DNA of 64,000 bases from assembly GCA_963592435.1 (NCBI GenBank), contig CAVAWT010000006.1:10633-74632 (forward strand), in the 5' to 3' direction. The position numbers and the translations under genes are program-made. The first letter of the stretch is position 1. Each line of letters starts with the position of its first letter. Under the pieces are notes generated by a model. That model did not search any database and was not told the origin of the DNA. It saw nothing but the letters and a program-made list of their open reading frames with translations. The stretch comes from Phoenicibacter sp963592435. Its GTDB lineage: Bacteria; Actinomycetota; Coriobacteriia; Coriobacteriales; Eggerthellaceae. This document shows positions 8,431-17,525 of the stretch, in pieces.

Positions 8431-9636
8431 GCTTACATAAATAGGCTACAAGAAGCTAACATTTTGGAGTTATTAAAGTGGTTCCCTGTTGTTTCTCTCA
8501 CAGGGCCACGCCAAAGTGGAAAATCGACGCTGCTTAAAAACATGTTGTCCGAACATGCCTATGTGAACTTGGAAGACCCTCAGACGAGAGGCAGGGCAAA
8601 CGATGACCCTGTTGGCTTCATTCGTGACAACCCAAGCAAGCTAATTGTTGACGAAGCTCAACTTGCACCTGAACTTTTTTCAATGGTTCAAATCGTGTGT
8701 GACGAAAACAGAGAAGCTGGGCAATATGTGTTGAGTGGCTCGCAAAATTTCCTGTTGTTAAAACAAATCGGTCAGTCCCTTGCAGGAAGAGTTGGAATTG
8801 CAAAGCTGTTTCCTCTGTCGTACAAAGAAATTAGCAACGCAAAACTTGGAATTGACTGCGACGAATTCATGTTCCAAGGAGGCTACCCTCAACTTTATTC
8901 CGACAACATTCCGCGTGATTTGCTTTTCCAAAATTATATAGAAACCTATGTCGAGCGTGACGTCGCAGGCTATCTTGATGTTAGAAACAAGCAAACCTTC
9001 ACACAGTTTCTGAGAGTTCTTGCCCACAGCGCTGGTAAACTCATCAATGCATCGAAACTATCAAACGAACTTGACGTTTCGTTCCAAACCGTGAAATCAT
9101 GGTTATCAATCCTAGAATCAAGCTACATAACCTTTTATTTGACACCCTATCGCACAAATTCAAAAAAGAAACTCACAAAAACAAGTAAGGTTTATTTCTG
9201 GGACACTGGGCTTTTGTGCTATTTGCTTGGATATGATTCATGTGAAGAGTTACTAAATAGCCAGTCATTAGGGGAAATTTATGAAAATTTCATTATTTCA
9301 GAAATTGCGAAAAAACACATCAATGCAGGAAAAGAACCTAGACTTCATTTTTACAGAGACGACTCGAAACGAGAAATTGATCTGCTGGATCTCACAGATC
9401 GGAAAAGTTTAGCGGCCTACGAGATTAAATCCTCAAGGACATATCGTAACAAATTCGCTAAACATCTGAAAACAGTTGGGGATGAAATTGGGGTGAATGA
9501 GAACAAGATGACTGTTATATGCCGAGTTGACGAGCCCTACTCTTCCGAAGGTATAAACGTGTGTCCAACAAAAATCTTTCTTATAGCATCACAAGAACTA
9601 GACAACAATGACGGTAGTAATAGGAGACATAATTAA
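8416..9636 (+). CDS. AAA+ ATPase with C-terminal DUF4143, copy 3
   Basis: Protein of 406 aa with Walker A GPRQSGKST at residues 30-38, Walker B KLIVDE at 75-80, sensor LSGSQNF, DUF4143 segment QGGYPQLY, and C-terminal REID...YEIK (D322, E336, K338), a PD-(D/E)xK-like triad. This is the common GPRQSGKST subgroup, different from its neighbours, so the three ATPase genes are not recent tandem duplicates. No Shine-Dalgarno sequence precedes ATG 8416, and the repeat array overlaps it, so initiation may be leaderless or repressible. The last codons (GSNRRHN, stop 9636) run into the DHHW relic, so the C-terminal tail may be altered by the junction. Confidence 0.85.
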   Translation: MNYGNAYINRLQEANILELLKWFPVVSLTGPRQSGKSTLLKNMLSEHAYVNLEDPQTRGRANDDPVGFIRDNPSKLIVDEAQLAPELFSMVQIVCDENREAGQYVLSGSQNFLLLKQIGQSLAGRVGIAKLFPLSYKEISNAKLGIDCDEFMFQGGYPQLYSDNIPRDLLFQNYIETYVERDVAGYLDVRNKQTFTQFLRVLAHSAGKLINASKLSNELDVSFQTVKSWLSILESSYITFYLTPYRTNSKKKLTKTSKVYFWDTGLLCYLLGYDSCEELLNSQSLGEIYENFIISEIAKKHINAGKEPRLHFYRDDSKREIDLLDLTDRKSLAAYEIKSSRTYRNKFAKHLKTVGDEIGVNENKMTVICRVDEPYSSEGINVCPTKIFLIASQELDNNDGSNRRHN

Positions 9637-9790
9637 CCCATACCAACAAAAATTCGCAACATAGTTTTCATTATCATCATCATTTGCATTTGCATGCTTT
9701 CTGTCGCGTTTATTTACACGCTGTAACTTATTTTCTGGAAAGGTGGCCTACCCTGATGAAACATTTATGGCAACCACGGGGTTAATCACA
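9637..9790 (+). pseudogene. Relic r4: decayed DHHW gene between ATPase copy 3 and MBOAT
   Basis: CCCATACCAACAAAAATTCG (9636-9655) corresponds to the DHHW start with ATG mutated. The similarity continues through the hydrophobic leader (CATTTGCATTTGCATGC...) to a stop at about 9723. GAAACATTTATGGCAACCAC (9759-9778) then matches the 3'-flank element seen in relics r1 and r3 and after the intact gene. The central body is deleted. Confidence 0.6.
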
Positions 9791-9827
9791 CAACATTACC
9801 ATCGCCGTTTCCCCTATAATATAACTC

Positions 9828-11357
9828 ATGGTTTTTTCATCCGCCACATTCTTGCTTGGTTTTTTGCCGCTCACGTTGTTGCTTTACTTCATTGTGCCAA
9901 CACGACCTGCAAAAAACATCGTGCTTCTGGCGCTCTCGCTCGTGTTTTACGCATGGGGAGAGCCAGTTTACGTTTTGCTGATGATTGCGTCAATCACATT
10001 CAACTGGCTTTTCGCGATTGCAATTGACAAACAAAAAGGTGCGAAAAAGAACGCTGTTTTTATTGCATCGCTCGTCGTTAACCTTGCAATACTCGGGTTC
10101 TTTAAGTATGAAGGCTTTCTAGCGAACAACGTAAACGCCCTGTTCGGAACAACCGTTATTCCAAACCTAGAGCTCTCGTTGCCGATCGGCATTTCTTTCT
10201 TTACGTTACAAACTGTCTCTTACGTCATCGACGTTTACAGGGGCGAAGTTCCTCCGCAGAGAAACCCACTCTATTTGGGCATGTATGTTGCAATGTTCCC
10301 TCAGCTGATTGCAGGACCAATTGTTCGCTACCAAACAATCCAAGATCAAATTTTGCACAGGAAGGAAAATCTTAAGGATTTTAGCGCAGGCATGAGGCTT
10401 TTCATCGTTGGACTTGCAAAGAAAGTGTTGCTTGCAAACATAGTTGCAATTCTGGCAACGAAGATGCTCTCACTCGGTGGCGAACAAATTGGAGTTGTTG
10501 GTGCATGGGCAGGACTCATTGCATACACATTCCAGATTTTCTTCGACTTCAGTGGCTATTCCGACATGGCAATTGGCATGGGCAAGATGTTTGGGTTCAA
10601 GTATCTGCGCAATTTCAACTACCCCTACATTTCGAAAAGCGCAACTGAGTTTTGGCGCCGCTGGCACATTTCGCTCTCAACGTTCTTCCGCGATTACGTC
10701 TACATCCCACTTGGCGGTTCGCGTGTGAGCTCCAAGCGCTGGGTGTTTAACATCTGCATCGTGTGGGCGCTCACTGGTTTTTGGCACGGCGCTGCATGGA
10801 ACTTCATTTTGTGGGGCGTTTACTGGGGTGTGCTTTTGATGCTCGAGAAATTCTTCATCGCCAAATTCATGGAGAAAGTGCCGAGCCTTTTGCAACACGT
10901 CTACGCAATCATCCTCTTCGTTTTCGGCTGGCTCATCTTCTGGATTGAAGACCCAAGCGTCTTTTGGCCATACCTCCAAGCACTTTTCGGAGCATTCGGC
11001 CAAACTGGCACGTCCACTTTCTGGGAACTCACCGCGTGGGAATATTGGCCAGTGTTCATCATCTGCGCTGTTGCCTCAACTCCAATTGTTCCATATCTTC
11101 GAGCCAGAATTTATGCTGCGTTAGAAGGCAAAAAGTTCATGTCTGACACCTTCTGGGACAAAGACCTGCCAGCACGCAAAAACCTAAGCACCGAGTTACT
11201 CTGCAACGTTGAGGTGCGACCAAAGTCGAAGGGTGCCATTGTTGTCTATCAACTCCTGAGCATCTGCATCGACTTGTTCCTAATTGGCTTGCTCATTCTT
11301 TGCATTTTCTCTATCGTCTCAGGCTCCTTTAACCCGTTTATTTACTTTAGGTTTTAG
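9828..11357 (+). CDS. MBOAT-family O-acyltransferase (AlgI-like)
   Basis: Polytopic membrane protein of 509 aa related to AlgI/DltB, which passes acyl (usually acetyl) groups across the membrane for O-modification of exported polysaccharides. The segment EFWRRWHISLSTFFRDYVY and the downstream GFWHGAAWN carry the two histidines expected of the family, the second being the catalytic one. The N-terminus (VFSSATFLLGFLPLTLLLYF) is typical of AlgI homologues. The partner DHHW protein normally follows directly; here a YhcG-like gene lies between them. A promoter box TATAAT is at 9818-9823, too close for a standard promoter, and the start is poorly supported by a Shine-Dalgarno sequence. Acetate as the acyl group is inference. 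Confidence 0.92.
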   Translation: MVFSSATFLLGFLPLTLLLYFIVPTRPAKNIVLLALSLVFYAWGEPVYVLLMIASITFNWLFAIAIDKQKGAKKNAVFIASLVVNLAILGFFKYEGFLANNVNALFGTTVIPNLELSLPIGISFFTLQTVSYVIDVYRGEVPPQRNPLYLGMYVAMFPQLIAGPIVRYQTIQDQILHRKENLKDFSAGMRLFIVGLAKKVLLANIVAILATKMLSLGGEQIGVVGAWAGLIAYTFQIFFDFSGYSDMAIGMGKMFGFKYLRNFNYPYISKSATEFWRRWHISLSTFFRDYVYIPLGGSRVSSKRWVFNICIVWALTGFWHGAAWNFILWGVYWGVLLMLEKFFIAKFMEKVPSLLQHVYAIILFVFGWLIFWIEDPSVFWPYLQALFGAFGQTGTSTFWELTAWEYWPVFIICAVASTPIVPYLRARIYAALEGKKFMSDTFWDKDLPARKNLSTELLCNVEVRPKSKGAIVVYQLLSICIDLFLIGLLILCIFSIVSGSFNPFIYFRF

Positions 11358-11399
11358 GTATACTTTAAAGCATAAAAAAATGAGAACGGAGGAGGGCAG

Positions 11400-12476
11400 A
11401 TGGAAGACGTTGCACAAAACAAACTTGTAAGTTCTTTTTCTAAAAGTGACGACTTGATGGCGGATTTATGTGGAATTATTGAGGAGTCGCAGAAGGTTGC
11501 GCATCAAACTGTCAACACTTTGCTTGTTCAGAGGAATTGGCCTTTGGGCTACAGGATTGCAAGCGAAGAATTGAAGGGCGAAAACAGAGCAGAATATGGT
11601 GCCGAAATCATTAAACGGCTAGCCAAAGAGTTAACTGCAAAATATGGGAAAGGCTACGACTATAGTTCCCTCTACAAATTTGTTCGCTTTTACAAAGAAT
11701 TTCCCAACATTTTGGACTCAGCGAGTCCAAAATCCAAACAACTTCTTTCTTGGACACATTATAGAACTCTCCTGCAGGTGAATGATAGCGAAGCGCGAGC
11801 CTGGTATGCCAATGAAGCTGCAGAGCAGACTTGGAGCGTGCGAACTCTACAACGCAACATTTCGTCGCAATATTACTATCGAATGCTTCAAACGCAGAAC
11901 AAAGAAATTGTGGAAAACGAAATGAAAGAAATCACTTCGCAGTTTCAAAATGACAAACTTGAATTCATTAAGAACCCAGTTGTTGCTGAGTTTCTTGGGC
12001 TTTCTCAAAACACAGACTTCACCGAGAGCGACCTAGAAAAGAGCATTTTGTCAAACTTGCAGAAATTCATTATGGAGCTTGGAAAAGGCTACGCGTTCGT
12101 CTCTCGTCAAGAACACATTCACACGGAAAAGCAGGACTATTACGTTGACCTCGTGTTTTACAATTACATTCTGAAGTGCTTCGTGCTTGTCGATTTGAAG
12201 ACCGAGAAAATCACTCACCAAGACGTGGGGCAAATGGACATGTACATTCGCATGTTTGATGAGCTGAAACGTGGCGAGGGCGACAACCCGACAATTGGCA
12301 TTGTGCTTTGTGCCGACACTGACGACGACGTTGCACATTATTCTGTAATGAAGGGTAATGAACAACTATTCGCTTCTAAGTACAAGTTATACTTGCCAAC
12401 AGAAGAAGAACTCCGGACAGAAATTGAAGCGCAAAAGGCTATGTTTTACTTGCAACAGGGGGAAGACAAGGAATAG
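11400..12476 (+). CDS. YhcG/DUF1016 family PD-(D/E)xK nuclease-domain protein
   Basis: Protein of 358 aa with the two DUF1016 parts: an N-terminal helical domain (residues about 20-160, including NWPLGYRIASEE and the WSVRTLQRNI segment) and a C-terminal PD-(D/E)xK-like domain with D250, D265 and K267 (DLVFYN...VDLKT). The family is frequent in defence islands and near restriction or toxin-antitoxin genes; a DNA-cleaving role is predicted, not proven. GGAGGAGG precedes the start. A likely -10 box (TATACT, 11358-11363) directly follows the MBOAT stop, giving it its own promoter. It separates the MBOAT and DHHW genes and ends six bases before the DHHW ATG, so it looks inserted into their junction. 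Confidence 0.9.
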   Translation: MEDVAQNKLVSSFSKSDDLMADLCGIIEESQKVAHQTVNTLLVQRNWPLGYRIASEELKGENRAEYGAEIIKRLAKELTAKYGKGYDYSSLYKFVRFYKEFPNILDSASPKSKQLLSWTHYRTLLQVNDSEARAWYANEAAEQTWSVRTLQRNISSQYYYRMLQTQNKEIVENEMKEITSQFQNDKLEFIKNPVVAEFLGLSQNTDFTESDLEKSILSNLQKFIMELGKGYAFVSRQEHIHTEKQDYYVDLVFYNYILKCFVLVDLKTEKITHQDVGQMDMYIRMFDELKRGEGDNPTIGIVLCADTDDDVAHYSVMKGNEQLFASKYKLYLPTEEELRTEIEAQKAMFYLQQGEDKE

Positions 12477-12482
12477 TTACTC

Positions 12483-13730
12483 ATGCCCACCAAACTTCGC
12501 AACATAATTTTCACTGTCATTTGCATTTGCGCGCTTTCTGTTGCGTTCATCTACCAAGGGGCGAAAGTGGCGCATGTTTTACCTTCCAGCTTTAACAATG
12601 GCACGTATTCCTACCTTGAAGGTGCGAAGTTGCAAACACGTCCGAAGGTTTCACTTGAAAACATCAAAAAAGGAACGTTCCAGTCCCAAACTGAAAAGTG
12701 GATAACAACAAAAGTGCCGAAGCGCGACTCTGTGATGTTATTCAACGCGAAAGTGCAGAGAGGGATGATTAGAGCTGCCAATTTGGCATGCGGGTTTGAG
12801 ACGATCCCGACGTTTTATGGGTCTAGCGTCTACTATTATGCGATCGATGACGCGCTTTTTATGTCTCCAGCAAAGCAAAGCAATGACCAAGAGCGGAGAT
12901 ATGAAAATTGCGCCGACGAGCTTAACAATTTTTCCAAAAAGTACAAGAACCTGAGTGTCAACATTGGAATTATTTATAAAACAGATGATTCAGAGTTCAA
13001 TCCAGTTGTTAAACTAATCAGCAACCCAATTGATCACTCTTGGACAAACAATAACTTCATTGAAAAGCTAGATGAATCTATAAATTATGTTGACTTATAT
13101 TATTCAGATGAAAGCAATTGGAGAAGTGCCTTTTTCAGGACAGACCATCATTGGACCATTTCAGGAGCCACAGATGCCTACAAAAAAATCATGGAAAGCT
13201 GTTTTCCAGACCTAAACCAAATTGAATTCAACAACAAAATTAAATATGACGAAATAGGCTTCAATGGTTCTTACGCAAGAAGAGGAGCCATTGAAATTAA
13301 GAGTTCTGACAAAATTGAAGATTACGTTATTGATTTACAAGAAGTTGCTATTCAGTTTGACGATGACGATAAAACATGGGAGGATGTGGAACACACTGAA
13401 AAATATGGCAATCGTCTTTATTCAAAACATAGATTTTATGACCTATATAGTGATTATTTTCACTCAAATCAAGCTAAGATTGTATTCACTACACAAAACC
13501 AAACAAACAGAAATTTATTGCTCATTGGAGAATCATTTTTAAACAACTGCGAAAGATTCTATGTACCTTCCTTTGACAAAGTAATTCATGTTGACCCAAA
13601 CTATTTCAAAGATAGCCTTGAGGAACTTATTGAAAAAAACTGCATCACAGATGTTCTTATTTTAGAGGGAAGTAACAAGTATTGGCAAAGCGACTCTGTT
13701 GAAAATCTGACTAAGTTATTGGCTTCTTAG
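12483..13730 (+). CDS. DHHW-family membrane-anchored protein, likely polysaccharide O-acetylation (copy 1)
   Basis: Protein of 415 aa with one N-terminal membrane helix (residues about 8-26) and the DHHW signature at 221-224 (FRTDHHWTISG). The family is related to SGNH/AlgX-AlgJ-like proteins that work with MBOAT acyltransferases outside the membrane. The DHHW motif would supply the Asp/His part of the catalytic site, and a late GESF segment may hold the serine. The partner MBOAT gene is at 9828, with the YhcG-like gene between. Residues 1-110 are very similar to the second DHHW protein (22878), while the rest diverges. Three decayed copies of its 5' end occur at 6590, 8122 and 9637 and a fourth trace at 5123. 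Confidence 0.85.
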   Translation: MPTKLRNIIFTVICICALSVAFIYQGAKVAHVLPSSFNNGTYSYLEGAKLQTRPKVSLENIKKGTFQSQTEKWITTKVPKRDSVMLFNAKVQRGMIRAANLACGFETIPTFYGSSVYYYAIDDALFMSPAKQSNDQERRYENCADELNNFSKKYKNLSVNIGIIYKTDDSEFNPVVKLISNPIDHSWTNNNFIEKLDESINYVDLYYSDESNWRSAFFRTDHHWTISGATDAYKKIMESCFPDLNQIEFNNKIKYDEIGFNGSYARRGAIEIKSSDKIEDYVIDLQEVAIQFDDDDKTWEDVEHTEKYGNRLYSKHRFYDLYSDYFHSNQAKIVFTTQNQTNRNLLLIGESFLNNCERFYVPSFDKVIHVDPNYFKDSLEELIEKNCITDVLILEGSNKYWQSDSVENLTKLLAS

Positions 13731-13825
13731 CTGCATAATCTGCATATTGGACAGCAAACATTCATGGCTAACACAATGATGAGTTTAAGAAGTTGCTTGA
13801 ATCGTAAACGACACTTCTTAGTTAA

Positions 13826-15076
13826 CTACAATGGTCGTCTTGCATGCTTGGCACGAACTTCGACAGGTGGTTTCAGAAAAGGAACTCTAACGTCGGTTTC
13901 AATTGCCATTTTCCACATAAAGAACAAGAAAGAGTTGTAGACTAAATTAAGCAAGCGCGGGTCAAACGCCGCGTGCAGGTATATAACAATCAAAAATCCG
14001 CAGGCGAGGTATTCCTTTTTGAGATGTGCGTTTCTGCCTGCAAAGTAAAGGAAAACAAGAAGCCAAACTTCTGCCAGCCAACCCTGCCTTACAAGCACTG
14101 ACACAAAAGAGTTGTCAATGTAATTTCTGTCCGCATCAGATGTTATCTCCTTGGCGAGTTCAGTTGTGCTGCCCATTTCCAGCGTTTGTCCAACAAAATC
14201 GATCTTCTGACCAAAAGGCTCAATTCCATATTCTAATAACGATTTATGTGTTTGACTAATTCTGTATGATGTAGCCTTGTTCACATTCTTCCAAACGTCG
14301 GAGCTAGAGTCATAGCAAATTGAACATATTAAACTAACAGCCAAAATGACAATGGGCAAGAACTTGACTATTGAACTTAATTTCTTCGAAAAAGATGAAC
14401 TCATTCCCTTGCATTTGCGAGCAATTGAAATAATGCAGACCAGAAACAGCAGAGCGAACGAGCTTTTTGTGTCGGTCAACACGTAAAGAGCGATGTTTAC
14501 GCAAGCGAAAACTAGATACGATGCCCACGGAGCATTTTTGTCTTTTAAGTAGAAATACAATATTGAAATGTAGAGTAATAAGTGACTGGAAAATGCACAA
14601 TACAGAAATCCAAGACCATGGCGCACTTCATTGCCACGCGCGAAAGGGTAATCAACAATGACACCAAACAGGGAGAGTGTAACCACAGCAACCGTCAAGA
14701 TTGATGTTACGCAGAGAGTAACTTTTGCAGTCTTTTTGAAAGGGACAGTTGTGCTTGCAGATAAAATTAAAACTAAGTCACATAGAAGTATCTCTCCAGT
14801 GCAAAATTTAACACCAACCCCAACAGCTAATCCGGAAATAATCCAAGGAAGTGCCTTCTTGTTTTTTAGTGCATATACAAACGGAAACAAAAGAAGCACT
14901 AGACTTATGCGATGTGATATTGAATGAATTGGGGACTCGCTTGGAAAAGACAGAACGGTGGTGCACCAAAACTTCCAAACTAACCACAAAAGATAGCCAC
15001 AAAAAAACATCACTTCTGAGAGTTGACTAATTCTCTCTTCATTTCCTTTTATAAATTGCTCCAATTTGCCAAGCAT
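13826..15076 (-). CDS. O-antigen ligase/polymerase-like membrane protein (Wzy-type)
   Basis: Protein of 416 aa with about ten hydrophobic segments and a large extracytoplasmic loop in the second half (around SDVWKNVNKATSYRISQTHK to DADRNYIDNSFVSVLVRQGW). The D-N-x-F/Y-x-x-x-L-x-x-x-G pattern (NYIDNSFVSVLVRQG) is typical of Wzy/O-antigen ligase proteins. In a Wzx/Wzy pathway it would join repeat units at the outer membrane face. It is the last gene of a minus-strand block with a glycosyltransferase eight bases upstream, a flippase and a UDP-sugar dehydrogenase. Sequence-level conservation of this class is low, so the exact role is inferred from topology and context. Confidence 0.75.
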   Translation of the reverse strand: MLGKLEQFIKGNEERISQLSEVMFFCGYLLWLVWKFWCTTVLSFPSESPIHSISHRISLVLLLFPFVYALKNKKALPWIISGLAVGVGVKFCTGEILLCDLVLILSASTTVPFKKTAKVTLCVTSILTVAVVTLSLFGVIVDYPFARGNEVRHGLGFLYCAFSSHLLLYISILYFYLKDKNAPWASYLVFACVNIALYVLTDTKSSFALLFLVCIISIARKCKGMSSSFSKKLSSIVKFLPIVILAVSLICSICYDSSSDVWKNVNKATSYRISQTHKSLLEYGIEPFGQKIDFVGQTLEMGSTTELAKEITSDADRNYIDNSFVSVLVRQGWLAEVWLLVFLYFAGRNAHLKKEYLACGFLIVIYLHAAFDPRLLNLVYNSFLFFMWKMAIETDVRVPFLKPPVEVRAKHARRPL

Positions 15077-15083
15077 CTAAAAA

Positions 15084-16052
15084 CTACCTATTCTTCTTGA
15101 AAGCATCAAGATCTTCCAAATCGTATCTTTTAAACGCGTAATCTCGAACACCTTTAAATATCGCAGATGCTCGCGCTTTTCTAATTTTCCAAGGAACATC
15201 TTTAGCTCTTAGGTTGCGAAAAGCTTCATTGACATACAAAAGCTCCATTTTTCTGGCTTTGCTTTTCCCATGGTGAAATCTGCGCACAACCAGATTGTTC
15301 TTGTATAACCTGTGGAAATTTGAGATTCGATTGAGGTCTGTTTCATGTTTAATGTTCAAACTTTTTGCATTCGCACGCTTATGCACGACCTCACTTGAGC
15401 CAACAAGGAAAGCGGGGCCGAAATGATGCGTCAGTCTGGTTGTATACTCTGTGTCGTCCCCCCAGATGAAGAAGCTTGCAATTGGAAGTCCAAGCCTTCT
15501 GATTGCCTTTGCGTTAATTAAAAGAGACACAAAAGTTGCACTTTCAATTTCGACAAGCCCTTTATTCAGAGCAAAATACCAGTCTGCATAACCATTTTTC
15601 GTAGATCTTGTGTCGACTGTTGGGACGTTCATTGGCTCATTGTTGATGCCATAAACGCAACTTGCGAAGAATGATGGCTCAACTTGAGTCTCCATAACAA
15701 ATTTTGCTGCATTAACAAGTTCGAAAAGCGTTTCTGGCTTAGCAATGCAGTCGTCGTCCATCAGCCACACCCAGTCGCAGTCGGTCTCTGAGCAAATCCT
15801 TAAGCCTTCCTTAAACCCCCCAGCCCCTCCAAGGTTCTCTACCATTTGGTGATATTCAATCAAGGAGTTGCCCGAAAACTCAGCGTTTTCTTCAAACAGC
15901 TTGGATGTACCATCGGTGCTGGCGTTGTCAACAACAACAACTTTACTAGGCTGAAATTTTTGGCTTAGGATTGCGCTTAAACATTCTCGCAGAAGTTCTT
16001 TTCTGCTATAAGTCACAACCAGAGCAGCAACTTTGGTGTTAACATTGCTCAA
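15084..16052 (-). CDS. Glycosyltransferase family 2 (GlfT/rhamnosyltransferase-like)
   Basis: Protein of 322 aa with an N-terminal GT-A fold: VVTYSRKELL, VVDNASTDGT, the motif ENLGGAGGF and the metal-binding acidic run WLMDDDC. The LGGAGGF plus MDDD combination is typical of galactofuranosyl- and rhamnosyl-type family 2 enzymes. It adds a sugar from a nucleotide donor to the lipid-linked repeat unit on the cytoplasmic face. The gene is spaced three bases from the flippase gene and seven from the polymerase-like gene. Donor and linkage cannot be read from the sequence. Confidence 0.88.
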   Translation of the reverse strand: MSNVNTKVAALVVTYSRKELLRECLSAILSQKFQPSKVVVVDNASTDGTSKLFEENAEFSGNSLIEYHQMVENLGGAGGFKEGLRICSETDCDWVWLMDDDCIAKPETLFELVNAAKFVMETQVEPSFFASCVYGINNEPMNVPTVDTRSTKNGYADWYFALNKGLVEIESATFVSLLINAKAIRRLGLPIASFFIWGDDTEYTTRLTHHFGPAFLVGSSEVVHKRANAKSLNIKHETDLNRISNFHRLYKNNLVVRRFHHGKSKARKMELLYVNEAFRNLRAKDVPWKIRKARASAIFKGVRDYAFKRYDLEDLDAFKKNR

Positions 16053-16055
16053 TTT

Positions 16056-17516
16056 TTAAGAAACTCCAATCTTCTTCATTTCTTTAAAAGCCTTAAACGC
16101 ATGGTGTTCTTTTGTAGCAACAATCACGAGGGCATAGACGCCAACAAGGGTTGCGATTCGTAGTATTAATTTTGCCACAAAAGGAAGCGAATTAATAGCA
16201 GAACCAACCGAAATGCATGCCACGACAGACAAAATTGATGCCATGATGCTTGGAAGAAAGTTTTTCAAGAACTCAAGACGAGACACTTTGAGAATGTCAT
16301 GAACAAGGAGCTCAGTTGTTAGCAAGAAATGCGAGAAATAGGCAAGCGAGATGAAATAACCTAAAATTTCAATAGACTCCGAAGCAACTCCAGCGACAAT
16401 TGCAACAAGAGAAATAAAAGTGCAAATTAAGCCCGACTTAAAAAGGGAATCGGTACGACCAGCACTTTGGAAAATTGCTCCAGAAGTGGAATTTACCATT
16501 TGAATTCCAATAGAAACCGACAGACCAACAAGGGCTGAAGCTGCGAAGTTCCATTGATTTCCGAACATGACAAAGATGATCTCTTCTGCAAAGCAGAAGA
16601 AAAACGCAGCAACAAACATCCCCACGGCAGCCAGAATTCTGCAGATCCCAAGCCAACTTGAGTATAATTTTGACATGTCGTTTTGGTACTCTGAAAGGTA
16701 GGGCTGTAGCACACTACTAAAAATTCCCGTCAGGTAGTTCAAAGGATATTGCATGAGCTTATATGCTTTGTCGTAATACCCCAGTTTTGCTGCACCCATG
16801 GTTGCACCAATAAGAATGTTGTCGAAGTTACGAGCAAAATAGTTAATAATCGAGAATGCCCCTTGAAAGGCAGAGAATCTGAAAATTTTTTTTAAAGGAG
16901 CAATGAAATGAACATTGGTTGGCAGAATTTTAGTTGTCGCCCAGTTCCATAAAAACACAAACATGGCCGTCAAAATTGCATTCCAAGCAAGTGCATAGCA
17001 CCCAAAACCACATTTTGCAAGCACAATGGCACAAATTCCTGCAAGGACGCTTACAGCAACAAGACGGACGCTAATTGTTTTGAATTTTTTTTCTCGCAAC
17101 AAAACACCATTGGGCACCATGTTTAAAGTGTTAAATAGAACCGAAAGCGATGCCACTAAACACAAAGGCAGAAGCTGATGATCGTTATAAATCACTGATA
17201 TCGGATAGGAAATAGCACAAAACAGAGCCGTTAGCGCACAACCAAGGAGAACTGAAAAGAAAAAGAGTGCACTGAAATCTCTCTTTTGCAAATCTTTATA
17301 TTGCACAATTGCAGTAGAAATTCCCATATCTGCCAGAATTGCAAAGAACGACGTGAAAACCGTAACAACTGCAACAGTCCCGTGCTCTTCTGGCGTTAAA
17401 ATTCTTGCAAGCACCATAGTTATTGCAAGTTGCACAACAACGTTTGCATACTTCGACACAAGTTGCATGCCAAGCGCTGCGAGCATGGAAGTTTTATTGG
17501 TATGGTTGCTTCTCAT
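16056..17516 (-). CDS. Polysaccharide flippase (Wzx / MOP superfamily)
   Basis: Protein of 486 aa with 12 or more hydrophobic segments. The early segment VVQLAITMVLARILTPEEHG, followed by GISTAIVQY, is characteristic of the lipopolysaccharide-biosynthesis (Wzx-like, WzxC/TuaB group) exporters, as is the middle segment GATMGAAKLGYYDKAYKLMQ. It would flip the undecaprenyl-linked repeat unit to the outer face. It lies between the UDP-sugar dehydrogenase and a glycosyltransferase in one minus-strand block with very short spacers. Confidence 0.9.
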   Translation of the reverse strand: MRSNHTNKTSMLAALGMQLVSKYANVVVQLAITMVLARILTPEEHGTVAVVTVFTSFFAILADMGISTAIVQYKDLQKRDFSALFFFSVLLGCALTALFCAISYPISVIYNDHQLLPLCLVASLSVLFNTLNMVPNGVLLREKKFKTISVRLVAVSVLAGICAIVLAKCGFGCYALAWNAILTAMFVFLWNWATTKILPTNVHFIAPLKKIFRFSAFQGAFSIINYFARNFDNILIGATMGAAKLGYYDKAYKLMQYPLNYLTGIFSSVLQPYLSEYQNDMSKLYSSWLGICRILAAVGMFVAAFFFCFAEEIIFVMFGNQWNFAASALVGLSVSIGIQMVNSTSGAIFQSAGRTDSLFKSGLICTFISLVAIVAGVASESIEILGYFISLAYFSHFLLTTELLVHDILKVSRLEFLKNFLPSIMASILSVVACISVGSAINSLPFVAKLILRIATLVGVYALVIVATKEHHAFKAFKEMKKIGVS

Positions 17517-17525
17517 ATTTTGCGA

